From NCBI GenBank assembly GCA_009760855.2, contig WPIO01000134.1, positions 1-10,000 on the forward strand: a stretch of 10,000 bases of DNA, given 5' to 3'. The notes beneath the pieces are model-generated. The model saw only the letters and a program-made list of their open reading frames with translations. It did not search any database and was not told where the DNA came from. Position 1 is the stretch's first letter, and every line of letters starts with the position of its first letter. This document shows, piece after piece, positions 1 to 7,240 of this stretch. A program made the position numbers and the translations under genes. The DNA comes from Cristatella mucedo. Taxonomy: Eukaryota; Bryozoa; Phylactolaemata; Cristatellidae.

Positions 1-100
1 TGTATGTCCCATTTTTCTTGATCAGAGTCATTATCTTTATTTGAGCTCGGCTGTTCGTACTGGACGGAGTTGCCTCGCAGCATTCCGTGGCCAGTTGGAC
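1..100 (-). CDS. possible receptor juxtamembrane exon, cut by the window edge
   Basis: Seen: on the minus strand an AG at 102-101 is followed by an open frame of 32 codons that runs off the window without a stop. It is hydrophilic and ends in residues ...SDQEKWDIH. Known: many receptor tyrosine kinases carry a K-W-E/D-I/F-P/H motif just before the kinase domain, after an acidic, tyrosine-containing juxtamembrane stretch. Here a Tyr (VQYEQP) sits about 20 residues before KWDI. Inferred: this could be the juxtamembrane exon of a receptor whose Ig and EGF exons lie upstream on the same strand. The acceptor has a poor pyrimidine tract (cctatatgtag). A second possible acceptor at 110 or just beyond would extend the frame slightly before an in-frame stop. 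The piece is short and unusual composition could produce it by chance, so confidence is low. Confidence 0.35.
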
Positions 101-546
101 CTACATATAGGATCTTTCATACAAGCACCCTCTCTTTTAGGTATTCGCTGAAAGACTGGCCCTGTCTATTTGTTGCCGATAAAGTCCGAGACAGGCCGAT
201 TATACAGGAGCTGAAAGGCTAGTTTCGAGGGGAATCGTCTAGGCGACGAAGATAATAATTTGATCTATTATTGTATTACAATTAAAAGTTCGTATCTTTT
301 TCGGGAAGCAGCTATACAAATGAAATCCTCCCGCAAGTAATAAGGGTTGACTTTTGAACAGGCGACAGGTTCGGTTTATGCAAGTTTGGGATCAAGCTTT
401 TAGACATGTGGCCTGGTCCTGCTTAAACCACGGTTCACATGAATACAGTGTTGGTTTGGTCCTATGTGGTCTACTTGTTTTGCAGTCAGTCATTTAAATA
501 CATCGAGAAACGTGAATTCATGCAAATATTCCTAGAATGTGCAATG
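101..546. other. no gene seen
   Basis: AT-rich stretch between the edge exon candidate and the LINE end at 547. All six frames are broken by frequent stops and no domain, repeat or RNA gene was recognised. A transmembrane segment would be expected around here if the receptor hypothesis is right; none was found in this part. Confidence 0.5.
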
Positions 547-570
547 TTAATAATAATAATAATAATAATG
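547..570. repeat. (TAA)n microsatellite, LINE 3' tail
   Basis: About eight TAA units on the plus strand. On the minus strand they follow directly on a LINE 3' end and read as an (ATT)n tail. That is the usual ending of CR1/L2-like non-LTR elements, so the repeat is best read as the insertion tail rather than an independent microsatellite. Confidence 0.85.
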
Positions 571-640
571 CACTTGATAAAGCACCCTCCTCAGAGACAT
601 TAAATCCACTTTCCTAGGCTATAACAGTTTCATATGTGCA
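547..640 (-). mobile_element. 3' end fragment of LINE family (copy a)
   Basis: A 24-base stretch at 565-588 is identical to 7119-7142, which lies at the 3' end of the protein-bearing LINE copy d. Similarity continues more weakly to about 640 (in copy d the matching part is 7143-7185). The fragment has no coding sequence and ends in the TAA/ATT tail. It is a severely 5'-truncated insertion of the same family as the copies at 2815-3360, 5640-5800 and 7096-7618. The right boundary is approximate. Confidence 0.8.
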
Positions 641-1484
641 CACCAAGAACTTATTTATTAACTAGCGTATAAATTCACCTGTGGGCTCAAAGCTATGATC
701 TCCTCAGGTAACACCTCAAATCCACTTTTTGGATGCAAAGATTAGCAAAACATTGATGGCGGGTAACAAATTGTGGGTTAAGTTTTAGTATAACAAGCAA
801 TAACTACTTTTTAATGGATCATCTGCCACGGCTAGGCAAAGCAAAACAATGCCCATCGACTATCGTGTGCACTAAGCTAAATTATCAATGGATGAGCAAA
901 GAAAGCGGTGCCATTAGCAGTTGGAGGAGAGTCAAGTAAATCCAGACTGGGTGTAGCAAACTCACGTTTCTCGCCGCGAGAGAATGCATCATAGATGACT
1001 AAGTAGTGGCCAGTTGCTACAGCAAAAATTATCTCAGCAGCAACCGTTAGCTACTCAGGTCACCAGTGCCGACTAATCTTTTCCGGCTGAAGAAAGTATT
1101 ATTCGATTGGGCGCGTTAATTTCTTCGTGAAAATCAAAAACAGAAGCAGACAAAATACGGACTCCTAGTATTTAGCCTAAAAAATTGGATGACGAAGCAT
1201 TCTGTTCTTTCGTTTTCCTTTTTGTGCTAGTTTTTTCCTATTCTATTCTATTTGTTTGGTATGTTATTATTGTTCGTATTTCATACGCATAAATGTTTTT
1301 ACAGTTACTTGCGAAGTTTCGGAATCGAATTAATTCCTTTTGTAGAACCCGTGGTAAATTGCTAGCGGGCTAACGATTGACCCAGTTAGGCAGCCAGTTT
1401 GGAAATTGATTGAGTGCCTTACACTGATGCCGAATGTCTGCACCCCTATCGTCTAGAATAAATCTAAAGTATGTTCTTTCTTAC
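641..1484. other. probable intron; one weak exon candidate
   Basis: Lies downstream of the Ig exon on the minus strand, so it should hold the second half of the Ig domain if the gene is intact. No Y-x-C segment with Ig character was found. The only splice-bounded open piece noticed is 1032-966 (minus), described under findings. GCAAA words are frequent at 730-960 but do not form a clear repeat. Confidence 0.45.
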
Positions 1485-1677
1485 GTGAGGTTGTTCCCAT
1501 CAATGATGGAACTAGTCGGCAAGGTAACTGTCTTAGTGTCTTTGGCTTTGCTCCATTCGTAGCTGGGAGGCGGGTTGCCATTGGCATTGCACGTGAGGAT
1601 CAGAGTGCCACCTGCATTAATGCTTCCGCCATCTTGGTTATTGCTGGAGGCTGTCAAACTGACAATAGTTGGTGCCC
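1485..1677 (-). CDS. exon: first half of an Ig-like (C2/I-set) domain
   Basis: Seen: a pyrimidine-rich acceptor (tttctttttaaag, AG at 1679-1678) opens 193 nt in one frame, followed by a good donor (CAC|GTAAGA, GT at 1484-1483). The translation starts GAPTIVSL and contains G-x-L-I-L-T-C, then N-P-P-P-S-Y-E-W. Known: these are the B-strand cysteine and C-strand tryptophan of Ig C2/I-set domains, with the proline-rich GNPPPxxxW turn typical of cell-surface receptors and adhesion proteins. The exon stops after the C'-E region, so the partner cysteine (Y-x-C) must lie on the next exon, which was not found. The exon begins in phase 1 and ends in phase 2. A longer frame with an ATG at 1720 exists, but that upstream part is the acceptor region and probably intronic. 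The protein is probably extracellular and membrane-anchored; its identity is unknown. Confidence 0.75.
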
Positions 1678-2814
1678 CTTTAAAAAGAAATGCAAGGTTG
1701 CCGTTGAAAGCTGCCATCATCGTCCACGAGTAGGATGCGTTATGCAGTTATGAGTTATGCAGCGGCCAGCTAAACCAAAGCAGCGGCTGAAATCCAGCTG
1801 CTGCTGCTTTGCTCATGCTACTATGCTAAAAAGACAAAATGGAATGCACAAGACGGCCAGCACGGGTGATGCAAATTAACAGGACCACGTTCCGCATGTA
1901 ACTGCATTGGGCTCAAACTATTATTCTCTGTTTTTTAGAGCAAATGTATGCCTTGGTCAAACAAAGCACCATTTCTACGGATCGCAAAATATTCCCAGTT
2001 GCTGGCATGCTTAACAAAGAGCATACTTCAAATATGCCAAGATCTGCTGATTTCTACTCAGCCGATCCATGTTATATTTTGATTGCTTTGCTGTTAAGGT
2101 CTAGGAAAACACTGAAATCTAACTAGAGTCATGAGTGAATCTAAGCAGATATTTGGTCTGCCTAAAATAAATTCGTACTTCATTTTCAGGACATTACCAG
2201 GTAAAGTGGTCTTTTAGAACGTGGTCAGCATCATAAAATGGCTTATACCCAGACTGCTATTGACTGCAATAGCTTGCTTTAAATTCAGTTTTAGTACAGC
2301 ACCGTATTGGCAGATATCCTTTGATTTGCCAATATAACCGTAGCAGCATTAGGAAGTTACCTTAATTTGAAGTGTTATGTAATACCATAGCCATTAAGGT
2401 CGTCACAGCCCTCGACTATGCAGCAAAACTTTAATCTCAAAACGGAATGAGTGACCTCAGAAAGGCTTGTATTACTAATGATAAATATGGTTCTAATAAT
2501 ATGCCCACAACATTGGGCATTGATATTGCTACTTAATTTGATATTAAACATTCGTAGTGTCAGGCTATTTGTTGGTTGTCATTAATTTCTCATTGCTGAC
2601 CTGAGAAAATAGTAAACTCATGTACATAAATTTACCGATTGGTTTTTGCACATCGTTGTGGGCGGGAAAAATACTAAAAGCTGCCAAAGGCACTGGAAAA
2701 GAGGCTGCACTAGAAAAAGTAGGATCGTGGAGTGATGTAGGTCTCTTCAATAAAGCAAGGGAGTCGAGAGAGCTTGACGTGCTGGATAGCTGGGAGCGAT
2801 CAAAGCAAGGATTG
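1678..2814. other. no confident gene; probable intron
   Basis: Between the Ig exon and the plus-strand LINE. Open stretches on plus (1944-2126 and from 2620) show no domain and look like chance. At 1827 on the minus strand there is a strong-looking acceptor (long T tract then AG), but only 25 open codons follow and no donor is convincing. No repeat was recognised. Confidence 0.45.
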
Positions 2815-3117
2815 CCAACCTGCAGTTGCTCCCAGTCAAGGCAGGCATCGGTTTTAAGATTCTGTCACTCACTTTCGGTCCCTTCATTCTTTAGCTCCAG
2901 CCTACCTATCAGATCTACTGCCCTATCATGCTAACCGTCGTACCACAAGCTTTTTGGAATCTAATCGTTTACCTATACACCATACAAGCCTCAAATCCTT
3001 TGAAGACCGAGCTCGCAAAGCCTGGAACTCACCTCCGATTTGCGTTCCGAATACCTTGACTCGACCCGTTAAAAAACGAATGAAAAAAGGCTTCTAGTTA
3101 TTACAGCGTTTAGTGGG
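2815..3117 (+). pseudogene. non-LTR retrotransposon C-terminal segment, frameshifted (copy b)
   Basis: Seen: from about 2820 one frame reads LQLLPVKAGIGFKILSLTF. Around 2876-2880 the frame shifts by one base and continues as SLHSLAPAYLSDLLPYHANR, then a KAWNSPP segment, to a stop at about 3117. Known: LHWLPVxxRIxFKILLLTFxxLHxLAPxYLxxLL ... KxWNSLP is the conserved C-terminal segment of the reverse transcriptase protein of CR1/L2-like and related LINEs. It aligns along its length with minus-strand copy d. The usual LKTHLF ending is replaced by a Lys-rich stretch, a second sign of decay. The element has no endonuclease or RT core and is 5'-truncated at about 2815, so it is a dead copy. Confidence 0.9.
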
Positions 3118-3360
3118 TACATGAGATTCGACATGTATGCACCTATGCATGCTGACAGTCTGCATGCTGTCACTAACCATACGTCCATGCTATCCCTGGG
3201 CATGACAACTATCCGTGCTAGGCTTGTTGTCATTGAGCATGCGACCACTCGATATGCTACCATTCAATGATGCTTTCTTTCAGCAAATGTAAACTTCAAA
3301 GAAATAGATTGGGTTCCTTCATGGCTCTTTACAAATTTATTGTTATTAATATTACTATTA
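3118..3360 (+). mobile_element. LINE 3' UTR and tail of copy b
   Basis: Sequence after the stop aligns with the 3' UTR of copy d read on the minus strand: the segment beginning acagcgtttagtgggt, the segment cagcaaatgtaaa, and an AT-rich (TTATTA)-like tail at 3337-3360. It completes the plus-strand insertion that starts near 2815. Target-site duplications were not identified. Confidence 0.8.
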
Positions 3361-3544
3361 GAGAAAAAGATAAATAGGAGTATGAGATTTGAGAGTAGGA
3401 GAAAGAGGAAGAATTTTGATAAAAAGAGAAAAGAGTGACACGGTGACAACGACAAATAGAAAATAAGAGACATAAGGTATATGAAGAGAAAAGCTAGAGC
3501 AACAAAGAAATCAGATAAGTGATAAATATAAAATATTAATCATA
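3361..3544. repeat. purine-rich low-complexity stretch
   Basis: Plus strand is strongly A/G-rich (gagaaaaagat, gagaaagaggaagaa, aaaagagaaaagag) from about 3360 to 3510. The open frame on the opposite strand (3264-3473, rich in Ser/Leu/Phe) is a by-product of this composition. Confidence 0.6.
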
Positions 3545-3795
3545 ATTAAATTAATTTATGTGCATAGCAACCGAAGTAAATGTAATGTAAATCGCGGCGC
3601 TTTACCTCTGCCATGGGGCTCAAGAAAGACAAATTAAGCTTCCTGAGATAAATGTGATTCGTATGTATAGCACCCTAAGATAACTTAATCTCTATTCGGG
3701 TCCTTCACATATGCCAAGGAGCTCGAGCCCAAGATCTCGGAACACCTTGGTCGAGGCGAGCACCTTAACCACTAGGCCGATCCAGCTCGGCATAT
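3545..3795 (-). mobile_element. tRNA-derived SINE candidate 1
   Basis: Seen on the minus strand: an A-box-like GGCCTAGTGGTTAAGG (plus 3763-3780) and, about 35 bases on, a B-box-like stretch GGGCTCGAGCTCC (plus 3718-3733). Known: this arrangement marks an RNA polymerase III promoter of tRNA origin. The 3' part contains a segment (plus 3671-3699) resembling the LINE 3' end at 7138-7166, and a CTTC-GGTTGCTATGCACA segment (plus 3560-3580) that resembles one in SINE candidate 2. An intact tRNA is unlikely because the arms do not fold cleanly. Boundaries are approximate. Confidence 0.6.
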
Positions 3796-4019
3796 AGGAA
3801 AAGTTCTTCTTTACTGTCTTTCGTTAACGATATAGTTATTATTTTAAGCCATCTATGGTAGACCCTATCGACGTTTTGTTAGCCTAGAATGAACTTTGGA
3901 ATTTTCTGTTTTCCGTGAAGTTGGAAATACGTTTATTTTCATATATCCTTTTTAATTGCAATCGCTGGCACTCAGATTTCCGCAGAAGAACAGATGGATT
4001 ACAGGCTTGTTTCGATTAC
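3796..4019. other. no gene seen
   Basis: AT-rich, frequent stops in all frames, no recognised repeat. It lies just downstream (minus strand) of the EGF-like exon C donor and is probably intron. Confidence 0.4.
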
Positions 4020-4132
4020 CCAAACTTAGGCCCTACGTAGCCGATTTCGCAGAGAGAACCAACGAATGAGCTGGTCATGTCCTCATAATTAATGCGACAA
4101 ACACCATTTTGAGCGCAGGGATTCATCTGTTG
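4020..4132 (-). CDS. exon C: degenerate EGF-like domain
   Basis: Seen: after an acceptor at 4134-4133 (gatgctcag) the minus strand reads QQMNPCAQNGVCRINYEDM and then ends LCEIGYVGPKF, before a donor G|GTAATC (GT 4019-4018). Known: NPCxxNGVC and CxxGYxGPxC are the second/third and the last cysteine regions of EGF modules. The exon starts in phase 0, which fits the phase 0 end of exon B, and ends in phase 2. Odd: only three cysteines are present. The position expected to hold the fourth is Gly/Ser (FVGSLC) and the last is Phe (GPKF), each one or two base changes from Cys. The frame stays open upstream to an ATG at 4222, but that part shows no domain. It is either a diverged module or a decayed pseudo-exon. 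Confidence 0.45.
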
Positions 4133-4421
4133 CTGAGCATCACCGTCAGGGAGCCAATGCCTGCCATGCTGTAGCAGTGCTGCTCCGAATATCAGTGTAG
4201 CTCCAGCCATTCTCTCGATCATTTCGTCACTACTAATTTGTAACTATCATTTTTTTCTTAGCCCTATTTTCGTATTGCTCAAGCACAGGTAGGATTTAGG
4301 GCTCGGTTGGAATTTGGGGTGACCCACCAGCAGTGAGGAAGCCAAAGGATGTATTGGTTTCGTTTAGCAAAACTGCCCTCAGTTTACCTGCCTCTGAGTA
4401 AAGTAGAAGCTGAAGACCGGT

Positions 4422-4635
4422 GTAGTCAGTAGCTATGGACCACTGAGAAGTAACGATCGGGGCCTAAGTACTTTCTGTGGAGGCTGATGCAAAATTGAAT
4501 CATTGTAACAAAAGATAGGAGTTTGTATTCAGTCCTTCGTCTACCTGTAAGATATGTTGATTCCCGGCATAGACATGGGTGAACTCTCAGTACTTTTTGA
4601 AAGGGTCTCTAAAAAGATAATCCGAGAGTATTATG
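4422..4635. repeat. unclassified dispersed repeat, longest copy
   Basis: The left half (4422-4582) aligns with 4893-5055: both share gtagtcagtagctatggacc-like, actttctgtggaggctg-like and gtctacctg...atagacatgggtga-like segments, at roughly three quarters identity by eye. The right half (4584-4628) aligns with 5543-5586 (ctctcagtactttttgaaag...gataat..gagag). No terminal inverted repeats, tRNA boxes or clear coding capacity were seen, so the class is unknown. Confidence 0.65.
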
Positions 4636-4892
4636 GAAAAAGCTCAACGATATAATTTTCATAAACTCAAAGATACTACCGAGCAGATGCTGTGCTATGA
4701 AATGCCTCTTTAATTGGCAATTCTTACGCTAATTAAGAGGTTCCAAGAAGCAGCATTAAGCCATTCTTGTTAGCACTTCTCGAAGACCTACATGAAAATA
4801 GTCAATGAGGCTAAAGCAATCTTGCATAGTATTAAAAAGTCAAGGTGACTTCATGCAAGCAAAGCTTGCGCTACCTAATTTAATATTTAATC

Positions 4893-5055
4893 GTGGTTAG
4901 TAGCCATGGACCAGTTAGAAGTAATGATCGGGACAAAAGGACTTTCTGCGGAGGCTGGTGGACGTTTTAAATCGTTGTTGAAAGTCATGAGATTTGTTTG
5001 GGGCTTTTGTCTACCTGCAGGGGGATTGATCCCCAGTATAGACACGGGTGACGGT
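4893..5055. repeat. second copy of the dispersed repeat, left half
   Basis: Matches the left half of 4422-4635. The plus-strand frame from the ATG at 4906 (64 codons) crosses this copy; the same frame in the other copy has several stops, and differences do not concentrate at third positions, so it is not supported as a gene. Confidence 0.6.
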
Positions 5056-5199
5056 AGGGAGAGAAATTTCCTAGTAAGAGTGTTTGTCTCTGTGAGTTAG
5101 CGAGAAGCTTGGGAATAAGATTGAAATAGGTGGGCAGCACTAGTGTGCACCAAAGAATGCAGTTCGGTAAAATATGCTATTGGTGATCAGTGATTCAAT

Positions 5200-5310
5200 C
5201 TAGTGGCAGCCAACAAACTCGCGACCCTCGAGGTTACGATAGACTGGATCTTGAAAAAAAAAAACTCTAGGTTGGGCAAGTTACTTATAGCCAACTCGTA
5301 TTGCGAATCA
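5200..5310 (-). mobile_element. tRNA-derived SINE candidate 3
   Basis: Minus strand carries an A-box-like stretch GTTGGCTATAAGTAACTTGC (plus about 5279-5298) and a B-box-like GGGTCGCGAGTTTG followed by TTGGCTGCCACT (plus 5208-5227), in the order expected for a tRNA head. A T-run and about 25 extra bases lie between the boxes, so the head is disrupted. It falls between two half-copies of the unclassified repeat (5055 and 5540). Weak evidence; limits uncertain. Confidence 0.4.
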
Positions 5311-5539
5311 CTCCAGAGTGGGCGGCAGGGTACGCCTCTCACATTCTACATGTGAGCGTTCATCGTTTCACATGTGCACCAATGTAAATCCTTACATATA
5401 AACTGTTGCAACTTCGTCAAAATTAGGAACTAATGACTCATACATTTAAAAAGATTGAATGTCACTGGTCCAATAAAATAAGAGGATTTCGGTCGATTAG
5501 ATATGCTTGTGATATTTTCTTCCACCTGTGCTGCAGACC

Positions 5540-5592
5540 TGTCTCTCAGTATTTTTTAAAGGGTCTCTTAGAGGATAATATGAGAGTTTCAT
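5540..5592. repeat. dispersed repeat, right-half copy
   Basis: Aligns with 4584-4628 in the right half of the longest copy. It may be a separate fragment, or the other end of the copy at 4893-5055 split by an insertion of about 485 bases. The open frame at 5433-5654 spans it and is not a supported gene. Confidence 0.55.
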
Positions 5593-5639
5593 TTGTTAGT
5601 CGTAGCATGCCCAGTATCTGGACACCAACTATAACAACG

Positions 5640-5800
5640 AAAGAATCACCGTGATTCAGCTAATTATGTGAAGAATGTGTGCGTTTTAGGTTCTTATTCA
5701 GTTTGGTCACATCAGGGTATGACGTGACCTAAGTCGGGAGCGAGTTCCAGATTTTTGGAAGCATGCGGATTTCAGAGTGGTACTGAGCGTAGCTAAACAC
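5640..5800 (-). pseudogene. LINE C-terminal fragment with stop codon (copy c)
   Basis: Seen: minus strand reads MLPKIWNSLPT, a stop, then VTSYPDVTKLNKNLKRTHS. Known: this matches the family ending APKxWNSLPxxVRTSxDxxxxxKNLKTHxF. Copy d has KAWNSLLICVRTSADLTTSRKNLKTHIF at the equivalent place. DNA similarity on plus (cgagttccagatttttggaagcatgcg) agrees with 7430-7460. The sequence is broken by the stop and lacks everything upstream of this segment. It is an old, dead, 5'-truncated copy. Confidence 0.8.
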
Positions 5801-5863
5801 TTTTTTTATCAGATGAGAGAGCGATTCAACGCTTAGTCAAGTTGGGATATATTTTGATAGATG

Positions 5864-6060
5864 CAGTCAACCTCGGTTAAGCAACTCGCTCATAAGCAAA
5901 TCTTGATATAAGAAAACTATGGCCGCGTTTTGATTTCTTGTCCCCATTTTTTAACTCACGGAGAGCCTCAGTTATAGGCAAGTCATTTCCCGTCCCTCAT
6001 AAACAACTCGTAAAATAATAAATTGATTTCGTATAACCAAAGTACCTTACTTCGTAAACT
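5864..6060. mobile_element. pogo/Tigger-like DNA transposon terminus, fragment
   Basis: Starts CAGTCAACCTCGGTTAAGC and continues with ctcgctcataagcaaatc, atataagaaaac, cctcagttataggcaagtc and ccgtccctcataaacaactcg. Known: repeated (C)TCGGTTATAA(C/G)-type units beginning with CAGT are the ends of many pogo/Tigger-group elements. The matching inverted end and a transposase were not found in the window, so this is a solo, diverged terminus. The 5' TA flank expected for the superfamily is not preserved. Confidence 0.45.
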
Positions 6061-6619
6061 AATATAAAAAATTGTCGTTTGTGATTTATGTAATTATTCT
6101 TTATGTATTTTTTGCTTGTGTTCGGGTTTTGTTAATGTGTTTTCTGTGGTGACGTCATGCTTATCGACTGTTCGAGTAGTACTAACGGTTTTAGCCTGCA
6201 CAAGAAGAGGCGAATCCGCAGGTGTAGTCACTTACAGTGGTAAAAGCGGACCTGCATGGCCCCATGAGACAGCTGTGGTATTGTGATGAGTCGGCGAGAT
6301 GTGTCGATCAATAATACATTTTACATACGTTCTTCAGTTTTCCTCTGACATAAACGTTAAAAATCTAGTATCTTCAACAATTTTCCTCATCTTTCCAATC
6401 CTTCCTGTGATCAGAGGGGTAATATACAATATTCAGCCTTGAATTTATGTTGAAGTTCAGCAGCACGTCACAGTGATCTCCACAACTTTTTCACAGCTCC
6501 CACTAAATATTTCCTGATCTGTAGTCGACAGGTAATAAAATATTTCAAGGGATGGCTGCTATTAAAAAGTAAAATGCAGTGGCTGATCTCAATAGGCATT
6601 GAGAACATGCATAATACCT
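6061..6619. other. no gene confidently seen
   Basis: May include the interior of the pogo-like fragment up to about 6180. A good donor-like GTAAGT occurs on minus (plus 6228-6233) after a short Cys-containing open stretch, but no acceptor or domain supports an exon. The rest is AT-rich with stops in every frame. Confidence 0.4.
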
Positions 6620-6815
6620 GTGAATAAAAATAAATAAGTAAATCCTAACTGATTACATAGCCTCTTTGTGTATAGCGACAGAAGCGCTTTTATGGCAATC
6701 ACCACGGCTTGCAGTGGGGATAAAGGACCGCCCACCACTGGAGTCCAACCCACAACCTCAAGACCGAGGTCGTGAAAGCAACCGCCCTACCTAGTGTGCC
6801 ATCACGGATTTCCAT
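6620..6815 (-). mobile_element. tRNA-derived SINE candidate 2
   Basis: Minus strand: A-box-like GATGGCACACTAGGTAGGGC (plus 6784-6803) and B-box-like GTGGGTTGGACTCC (plus 6740-6753), then a body, then an AT-rich tail reading ttacttatttatttttattc (plus about 6623-6643). Known: tRNA-like head, body and simple A/T tail is the SINE plan. Its body shares a CTTC-TGTCGCTATACACA-like segment (plus 6662-6684) with SINE candidate 1 (3560-3580). The tRNA of origin was not identified. Confidence 0.6.
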
Positions 6816-7095
6816 GAGTGACGCCTTCATCTCATTTAGCTGCACTTTCTATGCAGTCAATCAAGCGAACCAGAGCTTTGCGAACATGAGCACGCTCTCC
6901 CATGTATAATCACATGACTGTTTTCCTTCAATCCCGTGAAACTTTGCAATGTTACTCCACAAACCTCGAAGGTTAATCCAGCTCCATTTGGCATTCAAAA
7001 GTTTCTACTCGGTAAATAATGAGACTTCCCTTTTTGTAGGACATAACTCAAGCCAGCACGGCTGATTGAAGTCGCTTCCTAGCTTGCATGACTAT
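6816..7095. other. no gene seen
   Basis: Short unique stretch between the SINE candidate and LINE copy d. No domain, repeat or splice-bounded open frame recognised. Confidence 0.4.
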
Positions 7096-7240
7096 AACAA
7101 TTAATAACATTAATAATGATAATGCACTTGATAAAGCACCCTGAGAGAACTCAATCTGTTTCTAGACGCTTTACATTTGCTGCAAAGGAAAATGCAATTG
7201 AATTGTGAGTAGTATCATGCTTGATGAACAAAAAAATGAA
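7096..7240 (-). mobile_element. LINE 3' UTR and tail of copy d
   Basis: Follows the stop codon of the open frame at 7241-7618. Contains the 24-base stretch shared with copy a (7119-7142) and an ATTATTAATG-like tail at 7101-7118. Also aligns with the 3' UTR of copy b. Together with the coding part it makes an insertion of about 520 bases. Confidence 0.85.

Noticed and set aside
710-960. GCAAA words spaced near 60 bases
   Set aside because: The sequence between them is not similar, so no tandem repeat is supported.
2620-2934. Plus-strand frame of 104 codons
   Set aside because: Its last part overlaps the LINE in the wrong frame, and the first part has no recognisable domain.
3264-3473. Hydrophobic Leu/Phe/Ser-rich frame (minus)
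   Set aside because: Caused by purine-rich sequence and overlaps the LINE 3' tail; resembles a membrane protein only by composition.
3718-3780. Possible functional tRNA gene
   Set aside because: A and B boxes are present but the sequence does not give clean acceptor and anticodon arms, and repeat-like sequence follows; a SINE is more likely.
4906-5100. Plus-strand frame of 64 codons
   Set aside because: Lies over the unclassified repeat; the related copy at 4422-4635 is broken in the same frame and substitutions show no codon pattern.
6228-6300. Cys-containing open stretch on minus ending at a GTAAGT donor
   Set aside because: No supporting acceptor in a good context, very short, and no EGF or other cysteine spacing.
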